This document shows, one piece after another, positions 17,273-25,766 of a stretch of DNA of 64,000 bases. Made by a program: the position numbers and the translations under genes. The notes beneath the pieces were generated by a model. The model did not search any database, had not been told where the DNA came from, and was given only the letters and a program-made list of their open reading frames with translations. The stretch is from Nocardia abscessus (GTDB lineage Bacteria; Actinomycetota; Actinomycetes; Mycobacteriales; Mycobacteriaceae): assembly GCF_015477775.1 (NCBI RefSeq), contig NZ_JADLQO010000017.1, positions 145,768-209,767 of the forward strand, in the 5' to 3' direction. Numbering within the stretch: the first letter of the stretch is position 1; the number at the start of each line of letters is the position of its first letter.

Positions 17273-17446
17273 TCAGTAGGCGGTGTCCGCTTTGCCGTGC
17301 TTGGGGCGGCGGCGATACTGCCGCTTGCTCGGTATCGGGCGCGCGGCGTTGCTGCGCCGCAACGCATCCCGCCGCCGCCAAGCCGCTAGGTCCGCGCGGT
17401 CCCGCTCAGCAGGAGGCGTCTCGGCCACGACTCGATCTCGTTGCAT
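17273..17446 (-). CDS. Small basic protein of unknown function (57 aa)
   Basis: A 57-residue, Arg/Lys-rich protein (MQRDRVVAETPPAERDRADL at its start, SKRQYRRRPKHGKADTAY at its end). A strong ribosome-binding sequence (AAAGGGGG) lies about 5-6 nt before the ATG at 17446, and the codon use is normal for this genome. The frame is open further upstream, but that part reads like non-coding sequence. I do not recognise a family; the charge suggests nucleic-acid or ribosome binding. It diverges from cspA. Moderate doubt remains because it is short. Confidence 0.5.
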   Translation of the reverse strand: MQRDRVVAETPPAERDRADLAAWRRRDALRRSNAARPIPSKRQYRRRPKHGKADTAY

Positions 17447-17864
17447 CGCCGACCCCCTTTCGACACGTTCTCGGCTGCTTCGGCCGCCCACCATATCCCC
17501 GCCCCCGCCCCACCTCCACTTGTTTTCTCCCGCGGACCCCAGGCCGTCGCCACGGCGGCCTGGCCGACGGCGGGGTGCCCACACCACACGAAGGAACTTT
17601 CCGGTGCCGTCCGTGCGCGGCAGGCCGACATCACGACTTGGGTCGCCGCAGGCCCGAAGTCGCCGCAGTAAGCGAATCGGCCGCCGTCGAGGCCTGATCC
17701 GGCGGGTCACGCTGCGGGATCGGCAGTGACCGCTCGTGTCGGTTGGCTCACAAACGGGCGTGGGCGGTATCGGAAAGTGCCGGTTCATGGCAGGGTGGAC
17801 CACTGAGATCAGGTTATCGATGTGATTCGCCTGGCTCATCTACAGAAAAGATTGAAGTAAAGCA
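17447..17864. promoter_or_regulatory. Intergenic region with cspA promoter and leader; no gene seen
   Basis: A 418-nt gap between divergent genes. The last 100 nt (GGTTATCGATGTGATTCGCC... to AAAGATTGAAGTAAAGCA) are clearly less GC-rich than the surroundings, as expected for a cold-shock gene leader. I cannot place the start site or show an RNA thermometer. Confidence 0.4.
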
Positions 17865-18068
17865 ATGGCTCAAGGCAGTGTGAAGTGGTTTAACAGCGAA
17901 AAGGGCTTCGGCTTCATCGCACAAGACGGTGGCGGCGCCGACGTCTTCGTTCATTACTCCGCCGTGTCCGGCTCGGGATTCAAGTCCCTTGAAGAGGGGC
18001 AGCGCGTGGAGTTCGAGATCGGCCAAGGACAGAAGGGCCCGCAGGCTCAGGACGTCCGCGCGATCTGA
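17865..18068 (+). CDS. cspA: Cold-shock protein, CspA family
   Basis: A 67-residue single cold-shock domain that binds single-stranded RNA and DNA as an RNA chaperone. RNP1 (KGFGFIAQ) and RNP2 (VFVHYSAV) are intact, and the opening MAQGSVKWFNSEKGFGFI is the actinobacterial CspA signature. The length is full. It is a single-gene unit with a long leader and a strong terminator just after it. Whether it is cold-induced or constitutive cannot be told. Confidence 0.97.
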   Translation: MAQGSVKWFNSEKGFGFIAQDGGGADVFVHYSAVSGSGFKSLEEGQRVEFEIGQGQKGPQAQDVRAI

Positions 18069-18086
18069 TCGACGTAGCTAGGTAAG

Positions 18087-18116
18087 AGCCCCGCACCTTC
18101 ACGGTGCGGGGCTTTT
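18087..18116 (+). terminator. Intrinsic terminator of cspA
   Basis: A perfect 11-bp stem (AGCCCCGCACC at 18087-18097, GGTGCGGGGCT at 18103-18113) with loop TTCAC runs into TTTT. It lies 18 nt after the cspA stop and is the clearest intrinsic terminator in the window. Confidence 0.92.
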
Positions 18117-18190
18117 GCGTGTGGTGAGCGTCCAGGCCGCCGCCCCCTCGTACCTTGCCGGTGGTCACCAACGCGGGGCCGCGGAACTCA

Positions 18191-19789
18191 TCACTCTCCG
18201 GCAAGCTCCAGGTCGGCCACCTTTACCAGCCCCTCCTGCGATCGGGCGGTCTCCAGCGTGAACCGGGCGGAGCGGCCCTCGATGACGAGGGAGGCGATCG
18301 AGTTGCCGAAATGCGGGCCGCTGAGCTTGCGCCATCGGACCGGATCGGGTGAAATACCGCGCCGATCCGCGAGCCACCGCAGCGCAGACGCGATCGGCGC
18401 CGTCCACGACAGCGCGAACGCCGGATGGAACATCTTGGGCGGATCGTTGTGCACCGGTGAGCACACCAGTTGCAGCACTCGGGATTTCGTCGGCTGTGCG
18501 AAGGTGGCGCCCGCGACGTAGCTGTGGTGCACGTCGCCGGACAGCACGCAGATCGTGCCAGGTGCGCCCGGCGCGCTGCCCAGCCGATGGATCAGGCGCG
18601 ACAACCGTTCGAAGGACGCGCGGAACGCGGGCCAGTGCTCCAGATCCGCCGCCTGCCTGACCTTCTCGCCGAGCCGGCCGCGCCATCCTGGCAGATTCGC
18701 CGCACGCTCGTTGAGCGATTGGAAGTGGCTCAGCGCGGGCGGCATCAGCCACGGCAGAGACGATCCGATCAACAGGTGGTCGAAGTCGCCGGCGGCGTTG
18801 CGCTCGATCCAGTCGAACTCCTCCGGCCCGACCATCAGCCGCTCCCCGTCGAGGATTCGGCCGCCGCGGGTGTCGATCACCAGCAGCCGGATCCGGCCGA
18901 AGTCGCGGCGGTAGCTCCAGCGAGCGGGTTTGCGGCCGTCGACCTCTTTGTCGGCCTGCTCGGCGAAGTCCTCCAGCAGGTCCTGCACGTCCTCGCCCGC
19001 CGTGGTGACCTGGCGGTAGAGCGGGTCACGCGCGAGCTCGTCCGGGCCGAGGTTGCCGATGTGCTGGTACACCCAGTAGGACGCGAGCCCGGCGCGAATG
19101 CGCTTGCGCCACCACGGCTTCGCCGCCATCTGCTCGCGCCACGCGCGCGAGGTGTTCCAGTCGTCGCGCACGTCGTGGTCGTCGAAGATCATCGACGTCG
19201 GCACGGTCGACATCAGCCAGCGGATCTCCGGGTCCGACCACGACTCGTGGTAGAGCTCGCCGTACTCGCGGAACGACACGACCTCGCCGCGGGGCTCCTG
19301 CTCGCCGCGCCGCCGCGCGAGCCATTCCGTCATCCGCGGTGTCGGCTCATCGGCGTAGACCTGGTCGCCGAGTAGCAGCAGTGCGTCCGGCCATTCCCGC
19401 TCGGGCGAGCCCATCATGCGCAGGGCGTACGCGTCCAGCGCGTCCACCCCCAACTTGTCGGCCTCCAGCACGCCCGGCGCGGCCTTGGCCGCCCGGCACG
19501 ATCCGAACAGGATCTTCTCGACGGTCCGCGTGCGAATCCGGCAGGGCGGCTGCTCTGATCCCGGCTCGGGCCACACCGGCACCCCGTCGAGCCGCACCTG
19601 GTAGGGGATCGACGCGCCGGATTCCAGTCCGTCGATCGAGACCAGCGCGAAGTGCTGCTCCCCCACCTGAAAAGTGCGAGCGACCCGCCCCAGAACATCC
19701 ACCTCGCACGCGTCATCGGTTTCCACCCAGACGGTCGCCGAGGTCGCGTCGACATGCCGTAACACCGGCCCCAAAACCAACTCCGCCAT
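18191..19789 (-). CDS. PhoD-like metallophosphatase family protein
   Basis: A 532-residue protein of the PhoD-like alkaline phosphatase D family. It has an N-terminal Fn3/PhoD-type domain (MAELVLGPVLRHVDATSATV) and the metal-binding phosphatase core: GSCRAAK, LLLGDQVYAD, MIFDDHDVRDDWN and VLSGDVHHSY. No signal peptide is visible, so it may be cytoplasmic, unlike secreted PhoD. Substrates could be phosphodiesters or phosphomonoesters. The ATG at 19789 is chosen because the frame upstream is Arg/Pro-rich; an in-frame ATG at 19852 is possible. It is preceded by the small AAA kinase gene, 95 nt away. Confidence 0.88.
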   Translation of the reverse strand: MAELVLGPVLRHVDATSATVWVETDDACEVDVLGRVARTFQVGEQHFALVSIDGLESGASIPYQVRLDGVPVWPEPGSEQPPCRIRTRTVEKILFGSCRAAKAAPGVLEADKLGVDALDAYALRMMGSPEREWPDALLLLGDQVYADEPTPRMTEWLARRRGEQEPRGEVVSFREYGELYHESWSDPEIRWLMSTVPTSMIFDDHDVRDDWNTSRAWREQMAAKPWWRKRIRAGLASYWVYQHIGNLGPDELARDPLYRQVTTAGEDVQDLLEDFAEQADKEVDGRKPARWSYRRDFGRIRLLVIDTRGGRILDGERLMVGPEEFDWIERNAAGDFDHLLIGSSLPWLMPPALSHFQSLNERAANLPGWRGRLGEKVRQAADLEHWPAFRASFERLSRLIHRLGSAPGAPGTICVLSGDVHHSYVAGATFAQPTKSRVLQLVCSPVHNDPPKMFHPAFALSWTAPIASALRWLADRRGISPDPVRWRKLSGPHFGNSIASLVIEGRSARFTLETARSQEGLVKVADLELAGE

Positions 19790-19884
19790 ACCCCACGCTA
19801 CGTCGCCGATCGCCCGTGGGAAATCGGAAACGATGGCATATCGCTGCGGCATCGGTTGAGAAGGGCTCTCGACATGCGCCGTTT

Positions 19885-20436
19885 TCAGGAGGGAGCGTTG
19901 ATGAAGGCGAGGATTTCGGGGAGGGCGGGGTGGTAGGTGGAGGTGGTGTCGACCTCGAGGGAGGGGGCGTCGAGGGCGATTCGCTCGAAGGCGGCGGGTG
20001 CCGGGTTGGGGTGGTCGGGGTCGGAGTGGGCGCGGCGGCGTGGATCGGCCCGGCGGCGCTGGGCAGCGCGGTCGGCGGCGAGGACCGGGTCGACCGCGCA
20101 GTGGACGATGCGCAGCCGGGCGTGCGACTGCAAGAGCGTCAAGCCGGGACGCCACAGGCGGTCTTGGAAGGCGGCTTCGGCAACGACCGTGACGCCCGCG
20201 CGCAGCAGCAGTTCGAGCGTCTCGAAGAACACCGGCAGGGTGCGGAGGTTCAGCTCGTCCTGCGGGCCCGGAGCGAAATCCGGTATCGCGTGGACCATTC
20301 CCTCTTTGATCTCGTCCCGGCAGATGGCCGGACAGCCGATCGCGTCGGCGAGGGCGTGGGCGAGCGTCGTCTTACCGGACCCGGGTGGGCCGCTCACGAC
20401 GACGAGGGTGGGGAGCCTGTGCGAACCGTCGGCCAT
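19885..20436 (-). CDS. P-loop AAA-type kinase (zeta-toxin/Clp-like small kinase)
   Basis: A 183-residue P-loop NTPase. Walker A is VVVSGPPGSGKTT (14-24) and CRDEIKEGM follows; an Arg-rich lid (RAAQRRRADPRRR) lies around 124-135. This is the layout of small nucleoside or shikimate-like kinases and zeta-toxin relatives annotated as AAA family ATPases. No antitoxin-like gene is adjacent. The ATG at 20436 gives a domain of normal length; the open frame upstream is non-coding in character. Confidence 0.75.
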   Translation of the reverse strand: MADGSHRLPTLVVVSGPPGSGKTTLAHALADAIGCPAICRDEIKEGMVHAIPDFAPGPQDELNLRTLPVFFETLELLLRAGVTVVAEAAFQDRLWRPGLTLLQSHARLRIVHCAVDPVLAADRAAQRRRADPRRRAHSDPDHPNPAPAAFERIALDAPSLEVDTTSTYHPALPEILAFINAPS

Positions 20437-20528
20437 GCCCGCACCGTAACTCGTGTGCCGCCCGGACGGCGAGACGCGTCCGCGCCGGGCGTGACGCGCC
20501 GTGGCACAGGGGTTTTCGGCCGGACCGG

Positions 20529-21062
20529 TCAGGCAGTCTTCATCTGCGGGCCGGGCGGCGGGGCTTCGGTCCGCTGCGCCACTCGTGATCCGGCCCAGAA
20601 GACCAGTTCCACCAGCCAGAACAGCAGGAGGAAGACCGTCACCACGGTGGCGGGGACAGCCAGGAAGAACACCGAGGGAACGGCGACGACGACGAACCGG
20701 GCGACCTCTCCCGCGCTCGCGCCGCGCAACCGGTGCGCCGCACGCACGGCCGCCCACATCATCCAGCGACGCGGCAGCGACACCCCGAGTTCGTGCAGGC
20801 TCCGGCGGAAGATGCCGTCGGCGTCGGCCACGCTCACCGCGTTCGAGCTGAGCAGGTAGTCGTGCAGGATCGCGGCGCGGGTGTAGCTGCCGTACCGCGG
20901 AATCAACCAGACCAGTGCGCGCGGCACCGAGGCGAAATCGGTACGGAAACCGGCGGGAACCACGAACTCCTCGGTCGCGCCGCGATAGACGAGCGGCTCG
21001 GTCACCCGCCAGAACTTGGCATCGAGCTCTTCGACGACCGGACCGCCACCCACAAAGGCCAC
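20529..21062 (-). CDS. DUF1353 membrane protein
   Basis: The N-terminal half carries the DUF1353 pattern: TEPLVYRGATEEFVVPAGFRTDFASVPRALVW followed by YTRAAILHDYLL, known from phage and bacterial proteins of unknown function. The C-terminal third (about 122-160) has one or two hydrophobic helices, so it is probably membrane-bound. I start at the GTG at 21062 because GGAAGG lies 8 nt upstream; a GTG at 21083 is the alternative. It lies 92 nt upstream of the AAA kinase gene on the same strand. Confidence 0.7.
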   Translation of the reverse strand: MAFVGGGPVVEELDAKFWRVTEPLVYRGATEEFVVPAGFRTDFASVPRALVWLIPRYGSYTRAAILHDYLLSSNAVSVADADGIFRRSLHELGVSLPRRWMMWAAVRAAHRLRGASAGEVARFVVVAVPSVFFLAVPATVVTVFLLLFWLVELVFWAGSRVAQRTEAPPPGPQMKTA

Positions 21063-21136
21063 GTCCCATTCCTTCCCGCACACGCGTTTCCCAACCCCCG
21101 AGGTGGTTCGGAAAGCCTTCCGATCGCGGCGACGCG

Positions 21137-21790
21137 TCAGCGCCGTGGGCGGTATTCGGGCATCGAATACCCTTCCGCGACAGGTTCGTAGCCACCATAG
21201 GGCAGCTCTGCCCCGCTCGCAGCCGCACCGTAGGGCGTGTAAGCGCCCTGGGTGCCGAAGGCATCCTCCCCGCGCCGGGCGGTGCGGCGGCCACTGCCGA
21301 GATCCTCCGAAGTACTGAGCGCGGCGAGGAAAAGCATGACGAACGAGGCGATCAGCGGCTGCACGATCAGCGCGAGCGAACTGCCCAGCTCGATCGGCAA
21401 GGCGACGATCTGTCCGACCGGCGGGTCGTGCGGGCGCGGATGCAGCCATTCGGCGACCTGCTCCCCCACGCGCGCCATCACCACCGCGCCCGCGCCGGAA
21501 CCCACCAGCAAGCCGAGTTGCAACAGCGGCCCGCGCGCCGACCGCCACCGCCACACGGCCAGCGCCGAAAGCAGACCGAGCACCGCTCCCGCGAGCACGA
21601 ACAATGCCAGCGCATCGAACTGATGGGCGCTCTCCCCGGTCAACGCGACTCCGCGCCCCGGCTCGACCACCAGCAGCCGCTCGGTCGGCGCCAGCAGGCC
21701 CCATCCGGCACCCGCGATCGCGCTGACCACCACCACCCCGGCGGTGGCCAGCGCCACCGCCCGCACCTCGTCCCGGGACGGCGACGCCAC
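21137..21790 (-). CDS. DUF2567 membrane protein linked to bioB
   Basis: A 217-residue membrane protein: hydrophobic helices near 12-33, 60-80, 88-106 and 140-160, then a Gly/Tyr-rich C-terminal tail (YTPYGAAASG...GYSMPEYRPRR). The order bioB, bsaP, DUF2567 is the same as in M. tuberculosis (Rv1589-Rv1591). The GTG start overlaps the bsaP stop by one base (TAGTG), so it is co-translated. Its role in biotin metabolism, if any, is unknown to me. Confidence 0.8.
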   Translation of the reverse strand: MASPSRDEVRAVALATAGVVVVSAIAGAGWGLLAPTERLLVVEPGRGVALTGESAHQFDALALFVLAGAVLGLLSALAVWRWRSARGPLLQLGLLVGSGAGAVVMARVGEQVAEWLHPRPHDPPVGQIVALPIELGSSLALIVQPLIASFVMLFLAALSTSEDLGSGRRTARRGEDAFGTQGAYTPYGAAASGAELPYGGYEPVAEGYSMPEYRPRR

Positions 21791-22017
21791 TAGCGGCGCT
21801 CCAGTTCGGCCGAGTCGACCACACCGTGCCGTGAGCACTTGGCCCACCAGCCGTCCGGGCTCACCTGCACGATCATGCGGCGGCCGCACTGTTCGCAGAA
21901 GCGCGGCGGCTCCAGGCCCAGCGCGGCGGCGGCCGGGATCGCGTCGTCGAGGCCCGGCACGATTCGCTTGCCGGTGAACGGGTTGTAGCGCTCGTCCATG
22001 TTCATGACAGTACTCAT
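21790..22017 (-). CDS. bsaP: Biotin synthase auxiliary protein BsaP
   Basis: A 75-residue protein with CEQC (41-44), C61 and H64 in KCSRHG, plus the opening YNPFTGKR. This is the signature of the Rv1590-type protein described as a biotin synthase auxiliary factor in mycobacteria, thought to carry or help rebuild the BioB iron-sulfur cluster that is used up as a sulfur donor. It follows bioB after 33 nt. The start is uncertain: ATG at 22032, 22017 or 22005; I take 22017 because a GAGG stands about 9 nt upstream. Confidence 0.85.
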   Translation of the reverse strand: MSTVMNMDERYNPFTGKRIVPGLDDAIPAAAALGLEPPRFCEQCGRRMIVQVSPDGWWAKCSRHGVVDSAELERR

Positions 22018-22050
22018 GCTCGCCTGCCTCATCCTCGCAACAGAGTCGGG

Positions 22051-23064
22051 TCAGAGTGTTTCGTTGAGCGCCTTGATCGGCATCTTCAGCTCACCGAGCA
22101 GATCCAGGTCCTGTTCGGCCGGCCTGCCCAGGGTGGTCAGGTAGTTGCCCACGATGACGGCGTTGATGCCACCCAGGATGCCCTGCTTGGCGCCAAGATC
22201 GCCCAGGGTGATCTCGCGGCCGCCCGCGAAGCGCAGCATGGTGCGCGGCAGCGCGAGCCGGAACGCGGCGACGGCGCGCAACGCGTCGGACGCGGGCAGC
22301 ACCTCGAGGTCGCCGAACGGGGTGCCCGGGCGCGGGTTGAGGAAGTTCAGCGGAACCTCGTCGGGTTCGAGTTCGGCCAGGTTCGCCGCGAATTCGGCGC
22401 GCTGCTCCAACGTCTCGCCCATGCCGAGGATGCCGCCGCAGCAGACCTCCATGCCCGCTTCGCGGACCATGCGCAGGGTGTCCCAGCGCTCTTCCCAGGA
22501 GTGCGTGGTGACCACGTTCGGGAAGTAGGACCGGGAGGTCTCCAGGTTGTGGTTGTAGCGGTGCACGCCCATGGCGGCCAGTTGGTCGACCTGCTCCTGG
22601 GTAAGCATGCCCAGCGAGCAGGCGACCTGGATGTCGACCTCGTTGCGGATCGCCTCGACGCCCGCGGCCACCTGCGCCATCAGGCGCTCGTCCGGGCCGC
22701 GCACGGCGGCCACGATGCAGAACTCGGTGGCGCCGGTCTTCGCGGTCTGCTTGGCGGCCTCGACCAGGCTCGGGATGTCCAGCCACGCGGCGCGCACCGG
22801 GGACTGGAACAGGCCCGACTGCGAGCAGAAGTGGCAGTCCTCGGGACAGCCACCGGTTTTGAGGCTGATGATGCCCTCGACCTCGACTTCGGGGCCGCAC
22901 CACTTCATGCGCACCTCGTGGGCCAGGGCGAGCAACTCCTCCAGCCGGTCGTCACCGAGGCGTAGCACCTCGAGGGTCTGCTCCTGGTTCAGCCCCTCTC
23001 CGCGCTCGAGCACCTGCTCGCGGGCGATCGACAGAATGCCGGTGTCTACCGGTGCCTGGGTCAC
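22051..23064 (-). CDS. bioB: Biotin synthase
   Basis: BioB inserts sulfur into dethiobiotin, the last step of biotin synthesis. It is a radical SAM enzyme of 337 residues with the cluster motif CPEDCHFCSQS (Cys73, Cys77, Cys80). Other cysteines (Cys116, Cys149, Cys209) lie where the auxiliary [2Fe-2S] cluster ligands are expected. The GTG at 23064 gives the family length. It heads bioB-bsaP-DUF2567 and diverges from bioQ. Its predicted start site lies in the BioQ box, so excess biotin should switch it off through the BirA-BioQ route known in mycobacteria. Confidence 0.97.
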   Translation of the reverse strand: MTQAPVDTGILSIAREQVLERGEGLNQEQTLEVLRLGDDRLEELLALAHEVRMKWCGPEVEVEGIISLKTGGCPEDCHFCSQSGLFQSPVRAAWLDIPSLVEAAKQTAKTGATEFCIVAAVRGPDERLMAQVAAGVEAIRNEVDIQVACSLGMLTQEQVDQLAAMGVHRYNHNLETSRSYFPNVVTTHSWEERWDTLRMVREAGMEVCCGGILGMGETLEQRAEFAANLAELEPDEVPLNFLNPRPGTPFGDLEVLPASDALRAVAAFRLALPRTMLRFAGGREITLGDLGAKQGILGGINAVIVGNYLTTLGRPAEQDLDLLGELKMPIKALNETL

Positions 23065-23104
23065 TGCACGAATCCCTTCGTCCGGCCGAGGTGGCCGTGC
23101 AACT

Positions 23105-23117
23105 TGAACGGTGTTCA
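23105..23117. promoter_or_regulatory. BioQ operator shared by bioB and bioQ
   Basis: TGAACGGTGTTCA is a perfect TGAAC-N3-GTTCA palindrome. The same core stands before bioF and bioA in this window, and it matches the BioQ box described in mycobacteria. It lies next to the -10 boxes of both divergent genes. Confidence 0.88.
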
Positions 23118-23120
23118 GGC

Positions 23121-23127
23121 TAGGGTA
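23121..23127. promoter_or_regulatory. Overlapping -10 elements of bioQ (+) and bioB (-)
   Basis: TAGGGT (23121-23126) reads toward bioQ and TACCCT (23127-23122) toward bioB. The bioB transcript would start inside the BioQ box, so repressor binding would hit both promoters. Confidence 0.5.
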
Positions 23128-23167
23128 GCGGTAGGAGTGAGTCAAAGCACGACGGGAAGGACATCGA

Positions 23168-23752
23168 GTGCAGCTGCACCGGGCGGACGTGGTCGACGGC
23201 GCCATCGCGATCCTGGACCGATACGGCCTGGCCGACCTCACCATGCGCCGACTGGCCGGCTCGCTTCAGGTCCAACCGGGAGCTTTGTACTGGCACTTCC
23301 CCAACAAGCAGGCACTGCTCGGCGCGGTCGCGGACAAGATTCTCGCGCCCATGGAGGATCCGATCGAGGCCGAGGAATGGTCCGGGCAGATCACCGAACT
23401 GGCCCACCGGCTGCGCGACTGCCTGCTGGCCTATCGCGACGGCGCCGAATTGGTCTCGGCGACATACGCTTCCCGGCTCACCACCAGCAAGGGCCGAGAA
23501 CGTCTGGTGAGCGCGGTGATTCGCGCGGGCATGCCGCGCCAGGAGGCCGAACTGACGGCGTTCACCCTGCTCTACTACGTGCTCGGCGAGACCGTGGACG
23601 AGCAGTCGAGGATGCAGATGGACTCCGCGGGCGCCCTGCCCGAGGACGCGTCACCGCTGGCGGAAACCCCGGACGCCACAGCCCGATTCGACTTCGGTCT
23701 GCAACTGTTCGTCGCGGGCGTGCGCCACCTGCTCGGCACCCGCGTCCGCTGA
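23168..23752 (+). CDS. bioQ: TetR-family biotin repressor BioQ
   Basis: A 194-residue TetR regulator: the N-terminal helix-turn-helix (LADLTMRRLAGSLQVQPGALYWHFPNKQALLGAV) is typical, and the C-terminal part is ligand-binding and dimerising. It is called BioQ because it diverges from bioB and because its expected box occurs before bioB, bioF and bioA in this window. In mycobacteria BioQ represses biotin genes. The GTG start at 23168 follows AAGGA by 6 nt. The operator before its own gene implies autoregulation. Confidence 0.88.
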   Translation: MQLHRADVVDGAIAILDRYGLADLTMRRLAGSLQVQPGALYWHFPNKQALLGAVADKILAPMEDPIEAEEWSGQITELAHRLRDCLLAYRDGAELVSATYASRLTTSKGRERLVSAVIRAGMPRQEAELTAFTLLYYVLGETVDEQSRMQMDSAGALPEDASPLAETPDATARFDFGLQLFVAGVRHLLGTRVR

Positions 23753-24085
23753 CCCGATCGCCGGACGCCGGTGCGCGAGCGGCTTCGATCGGCATACGGC
23801 CGAACCGGGCAGGACGCAGCGCGCGGCACCGTCAGCCGCTCGGCGGCGCGATCCACCGCGCTCGAGTGAGACCGGGCGGCCGCCCAACCGTGGCCTACCG
23901 AAATGGGTCCGCTCCCTCCGCCACCGAGCGCCGAACAGAACCCGGCGTAGCGCAGCACCGATCCATCGGCATCGGTCCCGCCGCTCGATGGCACACCGAC
24001 AAGCGAGCGGTCCGCGGGCGCTACCCGACGCCGGGCGTCGCGTACGGCGTCCTCGGTTTCGGCCGCGACTCGGGTGAACGGGCGC
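23753..24085. other. Intergenic gap between converging genes; no gene seen
   Basis: 333 nt between the stops of bioQ and the MFS gene. Open frames here are Arg/Ser-rich with no start signal or recognisable family. I see no clear terminator. Confidence 0.5.
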
Positions 24086-25291
24086 TTACCCGGTTCTTTC
24101 CTGGGACCGCCGCATCGGCTGGACAACGCCGGGAAACCAGCGGTGCATCGTGTACGCGCCCGCAGCAGCGGTGAGCGCGAGCGCGACGGCCGCCCCGCCG
24201 AGCACGGTGAGGGCGCTGATCACGCCGACCGCCACCGGTCCGGCGAACATCCCGATGTCGTGGGTGAGCCGCCAGGCGCCGAGGAACTCCGCGCGCTGCC
24301 CGTCGGGTGCGACATCGGCGCCGACCGTCATGATCAGCCCGTTGCTCATTCCGTTGGCGAGCCCGAGCAGCACGGCGGCGCAGCCGAGACCGAGCACCGA
24401 GGACGTGAACGGCAGCGCGCCGAAACCGAGCGCGAACAGGATCATCGACGGCACGCCGGTAGCGCGCCTGCCGTAGCGATCCAGCCACACCCCGGCCGGA
24501 TAGGACATCAGCACGTCCATCGCTCCCGCTACGCCGAACACCGAACTGGTGGCCGCCGCGCTCAACCCGATGTGCGCCGCCCACAGCGGCAGCAGCGCCA
24601 GCCGCGCCGACCGTGCCGCGCCGACCAGCAACGCGGCCAGGCCGAGCGTGCCGAGGGTTCTGCGGTGCTCGATCACGACCGCGCTCAGCGAATGCCGCGC
24701 GCCCGCCCCGCCCGCTCCGTCGGGCGACCGGATCGCCGCCATGGCCGCGCCGGAGATCACCGTGGTCACCAGCTGCAACCACAGCGCGCCGTTCGGGCCG
24801 AGCGAGTGCACCACGGCCGCACCGAGGAACGGTCCGCAGAAGAAGCCCAGCCGCATCGAACCGGCCAGCGTCGACATCGCACGCCCGAGATCACCCACGG
24901 GCACCACGGCCACCAGGTAGGTCTGGCGAGCCAGACCCCACACCGCACCCGCCGCGCCGTTGAGCAGCATGCCCAGCGCGAGCACCCCGACGTTCGGCGC
25001 GACAATCGCCGCGAGCACTCCGACGGCCCCGAGCACCGAACCCACCGCCAGCGCGCCGCGTTCGCCGATGCTCGCGACGATCCGCCCCGCGGGCAGATCG
25101 GTGAGCACCATGCCCAACCCGGACAGCGCGACGACGACCCCCGCCAGTCCGGCCGACGCGCCCAGATCCAGCGCGCGCAGCGCGTACATCGGCGCCGCCG
25201 CGCCGGACCCGATGCCGTACACCACCATCGGCACGAAAACGGTCCAGGTCAGCGACCGCAGCCGCACCCGGCCCGCGATCTCACCGACCAC
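24086..25291 (-). CDS. MFS transporter of unknown substrate
   Basis: A 401-residue major facilitator protein with about 12 hydrophobic helices. The loop 2-3 motif is LTDLPAGRIVASIGERGAL, and the second half repeats it as SYPAGVWLDRYGRRATG, both close to the MFS consensus. It is probably a proton-coupled drug or metabolite exporter. It lies convergent to bioQ, but no BioQ box precedes it, so a link to biotin is not supported. The start is a GTG with no clear ribosome-binding site. Confidence 0.85.
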   Translation of the reverse strand: MVGEIAGRVRLRSLTWTVFVPMVVYGIGSGAAAPMYALRALDLGASAGLAGVVVALSGLGMVLTDLPAGRIVASIGERGALAVGSVLGAVGVLAAIVAPNVGVLALGMLLNGAAGAVWGLARQTYLVAVVPVGDLGRAMSTLAGSMRLGFFCGPFLGAAVVHSLGPNGALWLQLVTTVISGAAMAAIRSPDGAGGAGARHSLSAVVIEHRRTLGTLGLAALLVGAARSARLALLPLWAAHIGLSAAATSSVFGVAGAMDVLMSYPAGVWLDRYGRRATGVPSMILFALGFGALPFTSSVLGLGCAAVLLGLANGMSNGLIMTVGADVAPDGQRAEFLGAWRLTHDIGMFAGPVAVGVISALTVLGGAAVALALTAAAGAYTMHRWFPGVVQPMRRSQERTG

Positions 25292-25766
25292 GGCGGATCA
25301 CTCGTTCACCGCCGCGCCGCCGATCGGCGGCAACCGCCCGGAAGGTCCCGACGCTGCCGCCGAGCGGTGCCCCGACCGGTCGCCTGCCGCCGACGCCGCT
25401 TTCGGGGCCGCAGGCCGAACGCCGTCCGCCGTCCCGGCGAAGACCGCGCCTCCGGAACGAACGGAGTCAGCTGCCCCGCGCCTGCCGACCGCAACGGCAG
25501 CAGCCCGCCGCCACTCGGCACGGCGTCGCACGGTGACCCGCCGCCCTCCACACAACTTCATTCCGAGCCGTCCCTCGCACGGTACGGCGACAGCCCATAG
25601 CAACCCGCGATATTCGGGCACGCCGGAGCCGGTCATCCGCGTGGTCCGGGACGCGGCGCAGGCCGACGCCGCCTCGGGCGCGTGTACGGCCCATGGTGCG
25701 CACCGGCGCCATCCTGCGGCAGACGGTCCGGTATGCCGGTGGGACAGTCGGTTTCGGCGGTGCCGC
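25292..25766. other. Intergenic stretch with no convincing gene
   Basis: 475 nt between the MFS gene and the monooxygenase gene, unusually long for this window. Frames are open on both strands but rich in Ala, Arg and Pro and without initiation signals. A decayed gene is possible but I cannot show one. Confidence 0.45.

Noticed and set aside
19885..20436. P-loop kinase considered as a zeta toxin
   Set aside because: No antitoxin-like gene is adjacent and the P-loop and lid pattern fits ordinary small kinases equally well.
23575..24126. Minus-strand frame in the bioQ/MFS gap
   Set aside because: Ser/Arg-rich and overlaps the 3' end of bioQ antisense; no initiation signal.
24086..25291. MFS gene considered as a biotin transporter because it lies beside bioQ
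   Set aside because: No BioQ box precedes it, it is convergent with bioQ, and its motifs are those of general MFS exporters.
25298..25636. Minus-strand frame of about 112 codons downstream of the monooxygenase gene
   Set aside because: Low-complexity Ala/Arg/Gly composition, no recognisable domain and no start signal.
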